From NCBI RefSeq assembly GCF_003086295.3, contig NC_092048.1, positions 70,846,841 through 70,910,840 on the forward strand: 64,000 nucleotides of DNA, given 5' to 3'. Below are positions 1 to 14,363 of the stretch, one piece after another. Numbering within the stretch: position 1 is the stretch's first letter; every line of letters starts with the position of its first letter. Origin of the DNA: Arachis hypogaea. Lineage: Eukaryota > Streptophyta > Magnoliopsida > Fabales > Fabaceae. Both the position numbers and the translations under genes were made by a program. The notes under the pieces are model-generated. The model had not been told where the DNA came from. It made no database searches and saw only the letters and a program-made list of their open reading frames with translations.

Positions 1-610
1 TTCAAAAAAATATATTTTCCTTTATTTGCTCAAAATTTTAGAATTCCTTAAGTTGACTTAGTCAAATTTTTTAAAATTTTTAAAATTTTGGTAGTTTCTT
101 GTTAGGCAAGTTATAATTTCAAATTTAAAAATTTATCTTCTTAAATCTTTTTCAAAACAAATTCTTTTTCAAATTTCTTTTTATATTTTTCAAAAATCTT
201 TTATAAAATTTTTCAAAATCTTTTTCTTATTCATAATTTTCGAATTACTTGTCTTATTTTATTATTTTGATTGAAAAATTTTAAGTTTGGTGTTTCCTTG
301 TTAAGAAAATTTCAATTTTAAAATTTTAAAATCATATCTTTTTCAAATCTTTTCTCTTAATCATTTTCTTACAAGTATCCTTAATTTTAAGACATATTTT
401 TTTCAAAACTTCCTAACCACTTTCTCTCTCTTCAATTTTCAAAAATCAAATCCAAAATTTTTCAAATTTTTTTAATTAATTAATCATTTTAGTATTCAAA
501 TTTTTTATTTTATTCTTTTCTTTTAATTTTTGAAACTTATATTCTTTTTTCCAATTATTTTATTTTATTTTATTTCCTTTTTAATTCGTTTTCATTTCCC
601 TTTCTCCATC
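1..610 (+). other. Element A 5' leader, AT-rich, non-coding
   Basis: No gene. The stretch is dominated by runs such as TTTTTCAAAATC and TTTTCAAATC, like the leader between primer site and gag in element C (33633-35506) and, inverted, in element E. It holds one exact copy of the recurring 12-mer TAAGTTTGGTGT at 282-293. It probably represents the untranslated start of the genomic RNA. Confidence 0.6.
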
Positions 611-1806
611 ATGGACTTAAGTGGAAATGAACAGTCTAGAAGGACTCTGGGGGTTATATGCTAACCCCACTACTGCTGCATATGGGAGTAGTATCTATAT
701 ACCCCCATAAGAGCCAGCAATTTTGAGCTAAACCCTCATCTCATTATCATGGTACAGCAAAATTGTCAGTATTCCGGTCTTCCACAAGAAGACCCTACTA
801 AGTTTCTGGCACAGTTCTTACAAATTGCTGACATATTACGTGATAAGGAAGTAGATCAGGATGTCTACAGATTATTACTGTTTCCATTTGCTGTAAGAGA
901 TCAAGCTAAGAGGTGGTTAAATAACCAACCCACAGCAAGCATAAGAACATGGAAACAGTTATCAGACAAATTCCTGAATCAGTATTTTCCTCCAAAAAGG
1001 ATGACACAGCTAAGGCTGGACATCCAAGGCTTTAAACAAGAGGATAATGAATCTCTTTATAATGCCTGGGAGAGGTACAGAGGGATGCTAAGGAAATGCC
1101 CTTCTGAAATGTTTTCAGAATGGGTGCAGTTAGACATCTTCTACTACGGGCTTACAGAAAAGGCCCAGATATCTCTAGACCACTCAGCTGGTGGATCTAT
1201 ACACATGAGAAAGACAATTGAAGAGGCTCAAAAGCTCATTGATACAGTTGCTAGAAATCAGCATATGTACTTAAGTAGTGAGTCCTCCATGAAAGAAGAG
1301 GCTAAAGTAGTATCCACTGAACTTAATCCTCCAGAACAGGTTGTTGAACTCAATCAGCAATTGCTCTTTATAACAAAATAGTTAGCAGAATTTAAAGAGA
1401 TGCTACAAGACACTAAAAAGGCTAACAAGGATATGGAAGCACAATTGAATCAGACCAGACAGCAATTATCTAAACAGATAATAGAAGAGTGCCAAGCTGT
1501 TCATTTAAAGAGTGGGAAGACATTGAATGTTTCAACTCAAAGCAACAGAAAACCAAGAAAGGAACAGCTAACAGAGGATGACCAACCTACTGCCCAAAAT
1601 CCCTCTGTGGATAGTAAGAGCCCAGAGAGGAATGATTCTGGCGTTCAAACGCCAATAAGGGATCAGACACCTACAAGTGCTGATAACAACCACCTTAGGC
1701 AGGCCTCTCCAACCACTTCTGTAGGAAGTAAACCTGCAGTAACTAAGGTTGAAAAATATAAAGCCAAGATGCCTTATCCTCAGAAACTCCGCCAAGCAGA
1801 ATAGGA
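611..1806 (+). pseudogene. gag of element A, broken
   Basis: Capsid/nucleocapsid polyprotein, which would assemble the cytoplasmic virus-like particle. The original start is probably the ATG at 611: the minus-strand gag of element E begins with a similar peptide. The frame is lost near 650, and the readable part begins at the ATG at 749. It contains the plant Ty3-gypsy gag domain (FPFAVRDQAKRWL, then YFPPKRMTQLR, then the ESLYNAWERY and LDIFYYGL blocks). A TAG at 1379-1381 and another at 1802-1804 interrupt the frame; the first looks like a CAG-to-TAG change. The C-terminal part is polar, rich in Q, K and S, and shows no CCHC knuckle. A 14-base palindrome, GGCGTTCAAACGCC (1640-1653), lies inside the coding sequence. 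Confidence 0.8.
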
Positions 1807-2577
1807 TAAACAATTTGCCTGCTTTGCAGACTATCTTAGGACTCTTGAAATAAAGATTCCGTTTGTAGAGGCACTTAAGCAAATACCCTCTTATGCCAAG
1901 TTTATGAAAGAGATCTTAAGTTATAAGAAGGATTGGAGAGAGATTGAAAAAGTTTTTCTCACTGAAGAATGTAGTGTAGTCATTCTGAAAAGCTTACCAG
2001 AGAAGCTTAAAGATCCCGGAAGCTTTATGTTACCATGCACATTAAAGGATGCTTGTACCAAAACAACTCTATGTGATCTTGGGGCAAGTATCAGCCTAAT
2101 ATCTGCATCCACTATCAAAAAGCTTGGTTTGACTGATGAAGTTAAACCAATCCGGATATGTCTCCAACTTGCTGATGGCTCCATTAAAATCCCATCAGGC
2201 GTAATTGAGGACATGATTGTCAAGGTTGACCATTTGCCTTTCCTACTGACTTTGTAGTGCTGGAAATGGAGGAGCACAAGAGTGCAACTCTCATTCTAGG
2301 AAGACGTTTCTTAGCAACTGGACGAACCCTCATTGATGTCCAAAAAAGGGAGATAACCCTGAGAGTCAATGAGGATGAGTATAAGTTGAATGCTTTCAAA
2401 GCTATGCAGCATCCAGACACATCAAAAGACTGCTTGGGCGCTGATATTATTGACTCCCTGGTGGAAGAGGTCAATATGACTGAGAGTCTCGAATTAGAGC
2501 TAGAGGACATTTTTAAGGATGTTCAGCCTGATCAGGAGGAACCAGAGAAAACAGAAGAACCTCTGAAAACTCCTTAG
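1807..2577 (+). pseudogene. Aspartic protease region of element A, broken
   Basis: Retroviral-type protease that would cut the Gag-Pol polyprotein. It continues the gag frame. Conserved landmarks are the IPFVEALKQIPSYAKF block just upstream and the active-site motif CDLGAS with its Asp codon at 2075-2077, followed by LGL and QLADGS. The family motif ILGRRFLATGR lies in the second half. The frame ends in TAG at 2255-2257 and the protein continues in another frame from about 2240, so there is a small indel there. A second TAG closes the piece at 2575-2577 in the acidic linker to RT. Only one active-site Asp is expected, since the enzyme works as a dimer. Confidence 0.75.
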
Positions 2578-4106
2578 GAAGAGGAGAAGCCTCCTAAACC
2601 CGAGCTCAAACCACTACCACCATCCCTGAAATATGCATTTCTGGGAGAATATGACACTTTTCCCGTGATCATAAGCTCTGCTTTAGAGCCACAGGAAGAG
2701 GAAGCACTAATTCAGGTGCTAAGGACACACAAGACAGCTCTTGGGTGGTCCATAAGTGATCTTAAGGGCATTTGCCTAGCCAGATACATGCACAAGATCC
2801 TTTTGGAGGATGATGCTAAGCCAGTGGTTCAACCACAGAGATGGCTGAATCCAGCCATGAAGGAGGTGGTGTAGAAAGAGGTTACTAAGTTACTAGAGGC
2901 TGGGATTACTAATCCTATTTCAGATAGACCCTGGGTGAGCCCTGTCCAAGTTGTCCCCAAGAAGGGAGGCATGACAGTGGTACATAATGAAAAGAATGAA
3001 CTAGTTCCTACAAGAACAGTTACAGGGTGGCGTATGTGTGTTGACTATAGAAGGCTCAATACATCCACCAGGAAGGATCATTTTCCTTTTCGATTCATAG
3101 AGCAGATGCTAGAGAGACTAGTAGGCCATGAGTACTACTGCTTTTTGGATGGCTATTCAGGTTACAACCAAATTGCAATAGATCCTCAGGACCAAGAGAA
3201 AATAGTATTCACATGTCCATCTGGGGTATTTGCCTATAGAAGGATGCCATTTGGCCTGTGCAATGCACCTGCAACCTTTCAGAGGTGCATGCTCTCCATT
3301 TTCTCTGACATGGTAGAGAAATTTCTGGAAGTCTTTATGGATGACTTCTCAGTATTTGGAGACTCATTCAGCTCCTGTCTTGACCATCTAGCACTTGTTC
3401 TAAAAAGTTGCCAAGAGACTAACCTGGTTTTAAACTGGAAGAAATGTCACTTTATGGTGACTGAAGGAATTGTCCTTGGGCACAAAATTTCGAACAAGGG
3501 AATAGAGGTGGATCAAGCTAAGGTAGAGGTAATTGAAAAATTACCACCACCTGCCAATGTTAAAGCAATTAGAAGTTTTCTGGGGCATGCAGGATTCTAT
3601 AGGAGGTTTATAAAGGATTTTTCAAAAATTTCAAAACCTCTGAGCAATCTGCTAGCTGCTGACATGCCATTTATCTTTGACACAGAGTGTCTGCAAGTGT
3701 TTGAGACTCTGAAAGCTAAGCTGGTCACAGCACCAGTCATTTCTACACCAGACTGGATATTACCATTCGAACTAATGTGTGATGCCAGTGATCATGCCAT
3801 TGGTGTAGTATTGGGACAAAGGCATAACAAGCTTCTGCATGTCATTTATTATGCTAGCCGTGTTTTGAGTGATGCACAGAAGAATTACACAACCACAGAA
3901 AAGGAGTTGCTTGCAGTGGTTTATGCTATTGACAAGTTCAAATCTTATTTAGTAGGATCAAACGTGATTGTGCACACTGACCATGCTGCTCTAAAATATC
4001 TCCTCACAAAGCAGGATTCAAAACCCAGACTCATAAGATGGGTGTTGCTTCTGCAAGAGTTTGATATGGAAATAAGAGATAGAAAAGGGACAGAGAACCA
4101 AGGAGT
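2578..4106 (+). pseudogene. Reverse transcriptase and RNase H of element A, broken, integrase deleted
   Basis: Polymerase part of Pol, in the same frame as the second half of the protease. Seen in order: the RT entry region ([13 protein letters not shown] near 2932), palm motifs ([23 protein letters not shown]), the catalytic FMDD at about 3334-3345, the connection ([16 protein letters not shown]) and RNase H with its acidic residues in [14 protein letters not shown] and [10 protein letters not shown]. Stops fall at 2575-2577 and 2872-2874; the latter fits a CAG-to-TAG change. RNase H stops just after the RDRKGTENQ stretch. The last 20 or so codons up to the TGA at 4162-4164 come from the element's 3' non-coding DNA, not from pol. 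Confidence 0.85.
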
Positions 4107-4368
4107 TGTATTCAAGAATCAACATACTGAACTAGGAGAATCAATAACACTATCTGAATTTTGAGTTCCTATGGATGCCAATCATTCTAAACTTCAAAGG
4201 ATAAAGTGAGATGCCAAAACTATTCAGAAGCAAAAAGCTACTAGTCCTGCTCATTTAATTGAAACTAACTTTCATTGATATTTTTGAAACTTATTATATA
4301 TTCTCTTCTTTTTATCTTATTTTGTTTTTGGTTGCTTGGGGACAAGCAACAATTTAAGTTTGGTGTTG
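4107..4368 (+). other. Element A 3' untranslated region with polypurine tract
   Basis: This stretch matches element C from about 40785 to 41042 almost base for base, including the part read as codons at 4107-4164. It ends with a hairpin (GTTGCTTG 4331-4338, loop GGGA, CAAGCAAC 4343-4350) and then TAAGTTTGGTGTTG at 4355-4368, touching the LTR start. That position is where the polypurine tract that primes plus-strand synthesis must lie. Confidence 0.7.
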
Positions 4369-4620
4369 TGATGAGCAGATAATTTATACCCTTTTTGGCA
4401 TTGATTTTACATTGTTTTTAGTATGATTTAATTACTTTTCATTATATTTTTGTTAGTTTTTATGCAAAAATTACAATTCTGGACTTTACTATGAATTTGT
4501 GTGTTTTTCTGTAATTTTACATATTTTCTGGCTGAAATTGAGGGACCTGAGCAAAAATTTGATTCAGAGGCTGAGAAAGGACTATAGATGTTGTTGGATT
4601 CTGACCCTCCTGCACTCGAA

Positions 4621-4880
4621 CACTACAAGAAAAATACCCATTCAGCCACACTTTTTTTAAGCTACATTTGAAAAGCGTAGCCTATTCTATGAATAGGCTA
4701 CGCTTTTCTCCGTGTTACCTTTTTATATGAGAAAAGGATACACAATTATGGCATCATTTAAAAAGTGTAGCCTTAGGTATTTTAGAAATCACTTATAAAG
4801 CGTAGCCGTAGGTTGATATCTATAGATTCACTTTTCGTATCAAAGGAGACGCTTTTAGAGAGTAGCCTTTTTATTAAGTT
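4621..4880 (+). repeat. CACTA left terminal inverted repeat and subterminal motifs
   Basis: The TIR is followed by copies of AAAAGCGTAGCC and its complement, for example at about 4673, 4697 and 4796. In this superfamily, subterminal repeats are the transposase binding sites. Confidence 0.8.
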
Positions 4881-5089
4881 TTGGGTGCGTTTTAAAAGTG
4901 ATGCCTAATGTGTTTAGAGCAAAAAATTAGATACTTAGTAAATTTTTTCCCCATCCTCTTAACTTTTTCCCGGTGTAAAGCACACATTGTAAGCTAACAC
5001 TTGGTGAAAATTTTCATTCCCTCCAGAGCTCAGAATTGAAGTCACCCTCCCAGTAGAGAAGAAAACCCTCCTGCACTCCTGCACCGCGA

Positions 5090-5412
5090 GAAGGAAACCC
5101 TGCTCCTGCACTGCGCGAAGAGCATGAAGCCCCACTGTCGCGAAGATCATCGCACCCCAGTCCCCACTCACCACTCAGCGCCACACCGTCGTGAAGATCG
5201 TGAAGCTCACACCATCGTGAACCCTCCTGCTCTGATCGTCGCGCGCCGCCCATACCACCGTCGTGAACCCTCCTGCACTGATCTCCGCACCACTCACGAC
5301 TTTGCCACTCACCGTCACCTGCGCCCTCCTGCATTGATCGTCAGCTGCGCCCTCACCATCGTCATCTCTGCGCTCAGCTCGTGCTCTCTCCGCTCACATC
5401 GTCGAGAAGGTA
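5090..5412 (+). other. GC-rich exon-like segment, unrecognised
   Basis: A CG-rich, low-complexity stretch rich in CACCGTCGTGAA-type words with a 104-codon frame. It is followed by a plausible splice donor (GAAGGTATTC near 5410). I do not recognise the peptide and it has no motif. It could be a 5' untranslated first exon or simple repeat. Confidence 0.3.
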
Positions 5413-7287
5413 TTCTACAGATTTCTGTTTCTTTCTGAAATTTGGGTGGTTTAGAGTTCCAATTTTAGGGTTTTTAATTTGGGGGTTTGGTATAATAATC
5501 TGGTTTGTATGCAATTGTAAAATGTGAATTGATGAACAAGCCATGTATTATTGATGAAAATGCATACTATTTATTTATTTCCATCCGCGTCTACTCGTTC
5601 TTCTTACCTCTGCGCATTCTGGTTCCTTTCTCCTTTAAATTTGCTGCTACTTGTGCAATCTGATAATGAGCATTTTTTTGAATGGTTGAGTATATGGCTA
5701 AATTTATTGCTTTAATCACTAGGTGCTGTGTTAAGGAAGAAACAATTTTTTTCTGCAACCCAGCATGTTTAAGGAGAGTCACAAGCTTCTACTGCTGTCT
5801 TTGGATGAGAAATCCACATGCTACTGTTAGGGAGGTCTAGAAGACGATGGAGGCATAGGATGCCAAATGCTGACAGGTAAATTCGGAGATGAACTACATA
5901 GATATAGGGAGTAAGCTTCGCTTCTACATTAGTGTGCCAGATACCTTGGCATGGCTTGTTTTGTTGCTATGTCCCAATGATTTTTATTATTTAATTAGCA
6001 GAGTATAGAAGTTGAGACCCTGTTCTGGTTATATTACTATCTTATCTGTCGACTGATATTTGCATCACTTTACTAGCTTCTTTTAGCTTTTCGAATTAAT
6101 TGTTTTAAAAGGCAATGCAATTTCATGGCGCTCACTGCCTCCTTGATTTCTAGGTTTAGCATATCAATGTCATTATTATTTTAGATCACATAGGTTTGGA
6201 CTGGCTGGCTGTCATTAGATCACAGAAAGTGGTCAACTGAATAGGGTATTTACTGAAATTATTTTTGTGATAGAAAAGAATTTCAAATTTGTTTGGGGCA
6301 ATATGCAAAAGAGAAGGTTGTTACTTGTTAGTGGATTAGCAACTTATTTGGAAGGTGAAAATATCCTGGTAGCTTTCTCATGTAATTTCACCTGAAATTT
6401 GAATGAGTTCTATTGCACTTTGCTACTTGCAGGGTGGGACTGTTTCGGCTATGACATTAGATATGGGAATACTTCTTGGGGTAAGCCTTTCAACATCCTT
6501 TTTGACTTTTTACAATGACTTGATATTTTTAAAACTTTTGGAACTAAGTCTGTTTTTTTATTAGATCACTTGTTTTAACAGGAAAAATTAATTAGTATTG
6601 TATATTACAGCCTGCTTGTCAACATATTTCTTGTCAAGTTGTTTCTTCAAAAGCTTTTTAAGAAAGGTGGGGGCCTGAAAGTACTTAAGGTGTTTTGGAT
6701 GCTAATTTTTAGTTTTGTTTGTAACCCGGTTTCTGTACGCACCTGCTCCCCTCTAAATTCTTCAACTTGAATACCCTTTTTTTCCTATTTATTGCTTATT
6801 TTAAATTTTATTTGTGATTTCATACGTATATGTATATGCAGGATGCTGAAGTGAGGCAGAAGAAGCTTTAGTGTTATACTGATATTAACAGGTTGGTGTT
6901 CACTTTGTATAATCAAATTTATAAAAATATTACCAGAATAGAAAATATTTAGTTGTCAAGTAAAAGTGGAAGGTGATGTTTTGGTATCTGTTGTATATTA
7001 ATTCATATGATATTGTAATGAAGCACAGTTGTTTCGAATTTTAGTGCTATTCTGAGATTGACATGTGCAATTTGGTTTCTTTGTTTTAGGTTAAGGGTTT
7101 CCATACTATAGAATAGATAAATATTATAACTCATGTGCCAGATACTTTGGACTTATAGTAGCTGTCTTACTGTGTGAAGCTTATAGTTTTATATTAATGT
7201 GTGTGTGTAGTGTGTTGACTTTATTTGAAACAGTGAAGACTGGTCCTAACAGTTTATGGATTACTATTTATTTTTTAATTTATGCAG
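5413..7287 (+). other. Intron-like DNA inside the CACTA element with two exon-like islands
   Basis: T-rich sequence with no long frame. Two short islands sit between good splice signals: about 6433-6479 (after TTGCAG, before GGTAAGCC) and about 6841-6891 (after ATGCAG, before GTTGGT). The second contains an in-frame TAG. Their peptides (GGTVSAMTLDMGILLG and DAEVRQKKL) look like parts of a further captured gene that I cannot name. Nothing else is supported here. Confidence 0.35.
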
Positions 7288-7382
7288 GATCCGCAAATAG
7301 ATTCAAGTTGGATAGTCTTTTAAAGCTTACTGACACTTGTGCTTCTAACAATAAGATGACACTGATGCACTATCTTTGCAAG
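7288..7382 (+). pseudogene. Captured exon of a class II formin (FH2 domain)
   Basis: One exon flanked by an acceptor (TTTATGCAG) and a donor (GTATAA). It encodes FKLDSLLKLTDT, CASNNK and TLMHYLCK. This matches the FH2 block (FRLDSLLKLTDTRA, NNKMTLMHYLCK) that nucleates and caps actin filaments in plant formins. Of more than 1000 residues in the parent only about 31 are present, so it cannot act as a formin. It lies about 220 bp upstream of the NDL fragment in the same orientation. The TDTRA block reads TDTCA here, a change expected in a relaxed copy. The parent was probably a class II formin. Confidence 0.75.
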
Positions 7383-7598
7383 GTATAATAACAATTGCAC
7401 TATTTTTGACCTCTGCTCAAGGTAAGGTAAATAATTATTATTCTGATTAGGGATTTTGATGATTGGAACTTCTGATTAGGGGTTTTGATTATTGTTACTT
7501 GATGTATATATCTCCTCACTGTTATAAATTCCTTTATTGATAATATTTTAAGTTCTTGCTTTCTTATCATCTTGTACTTTGTTCAAGAGTTGTTGCAG

Positions 7599-8391
7599 TT
7601 GGGAGCTCCTGAGATTGTTCCAAATTATCCAATTCTTTCTGTTGACGACCTAGCAGATCAAATAGCCGAGGTTCTCAAATTTTTTGGGTGAGTAAGTTCA
7701 AGCTTAAAATATTAGTTTACATTTAATGACATAAAGAAAATTAGTTTACACCAATTTCCATTAGGCTTTGAATATTGGCAGTTGTTCGTTTTGAGAAGGC
7801 AATCTGACCCCAACATTCTTTTTGTCCGCAGTTTTAGTGCAGTAATGTGCATAGGAGTAGCTGCCGGGGCTTACATTCTTACCTTATTTGCTGTAAGTTA
7901 TTATGTTGGTGCTATGCAGCCTCTCCCCTTTTTAAATTACATTAGAGTTTCAATGATGGATCATTCAATTTTTTTAATGTTTTTATGTGTTTACTGTTTA
8001 CAATAGATGAAGTATAGACAACGTGTACTTGGTTTGATACTTGTTTCACCTCTATGCAAAGAACCATCTTGGACTGAGTGGTTGTGCAAAAAGGTTCTTT
8101 TTCTATCCCTAAAACACTATGGTGTCTTGTAAAAGTAAATGTTTCTTTTTTCTTATGATTTTGGTAACATATGCAGGTCATGTCAAATTTACTCTATTTT
8201 TGTGGCATGTGCGGAGTGGCAAAGGAAATGTTGCTGAAGTGGTACTATAGCAAGGTATACTTTGTGCATCCAAATTCCCTCTTTCTACTTCCATTTAGTG
8301 AGGCTGAGTTATTTGCTTTTATTTATGGTGATAGGACATTCGAGGTGGTGCTCAATTCCCAGAGTCAGATATAGTTAAAGCTTGCCGAAGG
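7599..8391 (+). pseudogene. NDL: Captured five-exon fragment of an NDR/NDL (N-MYC downregulated-like) gene
   Basis: Five exons (about 7599-7687, 7832-7892, 8007-8093, 8177-8254, 8335-8391) with usable GT/AG junctions keep one reading frame. The peptides follow the order of plant NDL proteins: VDDLADQIAEVLKFFG, then SAVMCIGVAAGAYILTLFA, then [19 protein letters not shown], then VMSNLLYFCGMCGVAKEMLL, then FPESDIVKACRR. NDL proteins have an alpha/beta-hydrolase fold without known enzyme activity and bind the G-protein beta subunit in auxin and root signalling. The N-terminal third and C-terminal part are absent. Retained introns show that genomic DNA was captured. It could be transcribed as part of a chimeric RNA but not as a complete protein. 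Confidence 0.85.
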
Positions 8392-8837
8392 GTTAGTGAA
8401 TATTTTTTGTTGTTGTACAACAACTCTATTATTTCTGCTTCATTAGTGCTTCTGATCACTCTTGCTGGTTTCATTTGTGAATTTAGTTTATTATGCATAT
8501 TATTTTTTATTTTAAGGCATATTATTAGTGCTTCTGGTCACTCTTGCTTATTTAATTTTTATTAGTGCTTCTGATCACTTTTGATTCCAAATTGATGATT
8601 CCATTGTTAATTTTATCAGAGGAAACATGAATTCAGAGGAAGCTGCACAAATTCCCAGAAGAACTAGTAAGTTTTTAGCTTCATCTTCTGCACAAAATTC
8701 TGCTTCATCTTTAGTTAAGTTTTGTTTGCTTTCTATTTCTTTTTGGTCTTTAGTTTCATCCTATATTATTATTAGTTAACTGGTTTCAATTTCGTTCTTT
8801 AGGTTTGAGTTTCTTCTCCAAAATCCCTGGTTGAATC

Positions 8838-8932
8838 ATGGATAAGAGCATGTTAGCTGGTTTTGAATTACTTCTAGAAGCTGATCAGCAAAGAATGGCA
8901 TCCATGATGGAATAGGTTCAAATTTGTGACAG
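8838..8932 (+). pseudogene. TIM9: Captured first exon of TIM9
   Basis: An ATG at 8838 opens a frame, MDKSMLAGFELL, then EADQQRMASMM, ending at a splice donor (ACAG|GTACC). This is the N-terminal exon of the small mitochondrial intermembrane-space chaperone TIM9, which ferries carrier proteins to the TIM22 complex. Plant copies begin MDKNMLAGL and continue with a RMASMIDQLQIRD block. An in-frame TAG at 8913-8915 replaces the Gln codon of that block, so the piece is dead as coding sequence. The twin CX3C motifs would be in later exons, which are missing. The upstream segment at 8618-8668 also has splice-like borders but is not recognised. Confidence 0.75.
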
Positions 8933-9445
8933 GTACCTCCTCTTCACTCTATCTGTTAACTAATTCCATGTGTTTTGATTTGTGCTTCATGTTCCTAAAA
9001 TTCTAAGTTAGGTCAGCACAAATAGTTTCAATTGGGACAAGGTTAGAAGGTTTATGCTTATATCTTGAGTGCTATCCATTTCTATAAACACAGCCTGCAG
9101 ATTCCCATAGATTTCTGATTTGCTGTCTTTCTGCTTATATCTTGAGTGCTATCCATCTCTAATTTATGTTGTTATTACTCGAGTTTTCTTTTTTAATTAT
9201 TGTAGTTAACTTGTTATTACTGTGATTCTATTAGTTAATTCATGTTCTTATTATTTTTCTTTTTCCATATTTTTTATAACTATGATTTTTTATTTAGGTT
9301 GTTACTATGATTTCTATACTGCGTGATTTTTCTGTTGCCATCATCTTCTAACTGCTTCTCACTGCTCACCCAGCACCATCAGCATCTGTTCCATATTTAA
9401 AATTAACCTTTGTTGTCTATTGTGAAGTTAGCTTATAACTTCTCA

Positions 9446-11929
<2,484 letters not shown>

Positions 11930-12150
11930 AAAAATAAGACCTAAGGCTACACTTATATACAGTAGCTATAGTATACAAAAAAAAATAAATAAATAAACGA
12001 GACCTAAGGCTACACTTATATACAGTAGCTATAGTATACAAAAAAAAAAATAAACGAGACCTAAGGCTACACTTATATACAGTAGCTATAGTATACAAAA
12101 AAAAGAGGGACCTAAGGCTACGGTTATAAAAAGTAGCTATGGTATACAAT
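11930..12150 (+). repeat. Tandem repeat of about 60 bp, 3.5 copies
   Basis: Units begin CCTAAGGCTACACTTATATA at about 11940, 12002 and 12059, with a diverged partial copy at 12111. Each holds CAGTAGCTATAGTATAC and an A-run of variable length. It is part of the right subterminal region of the CACTA element. Confidence 0.85.
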
Positions 12151-12460
12151 GTGGCTACGCTTTACAAGTGATGCAGTAGCGTTGAAAAGCGTAGCCTATT
12201 CTGGAAAAATGAAAGCTAAAAAGCGTAGCTTTTGGTCCTGGACAGCATCACTTGAAAAGCGTAGCCTATTCCCAAATGTCAAAAGCGTAGCCCTTGGTGT
12301 AGAAAAGCGTAGCCTTTGAGAATAGGCAACGGCCGAATAGGAATCACCCCAAAAAGCGTAGCCGTAGCCCAAAAAGCGTAGCCATAGCCTAATGCATCAT
12401 TTTTTTTCACTTTTGGCTACACTTTTCAAGTGTACTTGAATGGGTGTTTTTCTTGTAGTG
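12151..12460 (-). repeat. CACTA right subterminal motifs and terminal inverted repeat
   Basis: Seven or more copies of AAAAGCGTAGCC or close variants between 12186 and 12385, then the inverted TIR ending TTCTTGTAGTG at 12460. The motif density mirrors the left end. Confidence 0.85.
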
Positions 12461-12774
12461 AAAGTGGATTTTCTGGAGCTACAGAAGCCCAATTGGTGCG
12501 GTCTCAACTGCGTTGGAAAGCAGACACCTTGGGATTTCCAGAAATATATAATAGTTCATATTTTGTCCGAGATTTGATGGCCCAGAACTGGCACCTTTCT
12601 TGGCGTTAAATGCCCATTTTGGCACCCAGGGTGGCGTTTAACTCCAACTTGAAGCATATGCACGTGTAAGCTTGAAAGCTCAGCCCAAACACTCACCAAG
12701 TGGGTCCTAAAAGTGGATTTTTGCACTATCTGCACTTAGTTACTCATTTTCTGTAAACCTAAGTTACTAGTTAG

Positions 12775-12782
12775 TATAAAAA
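12775..12782 (+). promoter_or_regulatory. TATA box of element A 3' LTR
   Basis: TATAAAAA in the position where the other FIDEL-like LTRs have TATAAATAGGA (32630, 41644, 50010). It marks the end of U3. Confidence 0.55.
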
Positions 12783-13775
12783 CTACTTTTAGAGATTCAT
12801 TTTGCAACTCATGACATTTTACATTTGATATTGTATCTTCTACGGCATGAGTCTCTAAACCCCATAGGTGGGGGTGAGGAGCTCTGCTGTGTCTCAATGG
12901 ATTAATGCAATTATTACTGTTTTCTATTCAATCATGCTTGATTCTATTCTAAGATACTCATTCGTACTTCAATCCGGAGAAGATGATGATCCGTGACACT
13001 CATCATTATTCTCAATTCTATGAACGCGTGCTTGACAACCACTCTCGTTCTATCTGAGCTCAACGTAGTCATTGGGTGACAGCTTGAGTGCGTATCTCTT
13101 GGGTCTTTGATCCACGGACTAAATCCGTGAGATCAGAACCTTCGTGGTATAGGCTAGAACCAATTGGTAGAATTCCTGGGATCTGGAAAGCCTAAACCTT
13201 GTCTGTGGTATTCCGAGTAGGAACTGGGAAGGGATGACTGTGACGAGCTTCAAACTCGCGAATATTGGGCGCAGTAACAGTGTGCAAAAGGATAGAGAGA
13301 TCCTATTCCGACGCTAGTGAGAACCGACAGATGATTAGCCGTGCGGTAGCTGTAGCTGGTATTTTTCATCCGAGACGAGAAATCTGACAGTTGATTAGCC
13401 GTGCAAAGACTGTGCCTGGTATTTTTCATCCGAGAGGATCATACAGCTTGCCCTTGAAGGAAGCCATGTGTGTTTGGAGAAGAAGGCAGTAGGAAAGCAG
13501 AGATTCAGACAACATAGCATCTTCGAAACCTCAACCTGCTCCTCATTACTGAATCACAAGTATCATTTATTTCATATTATTTACCTTTCATAAACAAAAT
13601 CATTTTTATCATTAATCTCCTGACAAAGATTTACAAGTTAACCATAGCTTGCTTCAAGCCGACAATCTCCCTGGGATCGACCCTTACTCACGCAAGGTAT
13701 TACTTGGACGATCCAGTGCACTTGATGGTTAGTTGTGCAGAGTTGTGAAAAGTGTGATCACCATTTCGCATACTA

Positions 13776-14308
13776 AGAACCTTGAGTTGGAATACTCAAG
13801 TGTTAATCCTAATTGGTAGTTGATGACTGACAACTCTAGTCCCTCACTCTAATTCTTCCTTAGGAAAGGATTAGGACATGTGACATAGTTGGTTAGTTAG
13901 TTACTTGACTTTCCCTTATTAATTAAGGGATGACCAAGCAGAGCAACAACCTTTTATTATTACACTTGGGAAATTCTAACAAGGATAGAAATTCCAATTA
14001 ATCTTCTCCCGGTCAACGCTTTTAATTAAATTATATAAATTCTCTCGTTAAAGTCTATTGCTTAATTTTATAATCATTTAATTTTCTGTTTCTCAAACTC
14101 AAAATCTCTGGAAAAACCTCTAACCAATAAGTTGCACTCTTTTATCAACTCGTTGGGAGACGACCTGGGATTCATACTCCCAGTATCTTATTCTTAAATA
14201 TGTGATAACTCTTCTAAATTGACAAGCGGATTTTTGCTGGTTAAGAACTGTACTTGCAATGTATTTCTATTATTAATTTCTTAATCGGCCAATTTTTGCC
14301 ACGTCAAT
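13776..14308 (+). repeat. 3' part of the 5' LTR of element D
   Basis: Matches 54158-54688 closely, including the GTTAGTTACTTGACTTTCCC and CGTTGGGAGACGACCTGGGA segments. The upstream part of this LTR lies left of the window because element A inserted here. Confidence 0.85.
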
Positions 14309-14314
14309 TTTTTT

Positions 14315-14330
14315 CACCGTTGCCAGGGAG
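14315..14330 (+). other. Decayed primer-binding site of element D
   Basis: CACCGTTGCCAGGGAG directly after the LTR corresponds to the tRNA-Asp-complementary site TGGCGCCGTTGCCGGGGA seen intact in elements B and C, with several changes. Confidence 0.6.
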
Positions 14331-14363
14331 TTGCAATAGTGTGCTAATTTACATGCAGGTAAC

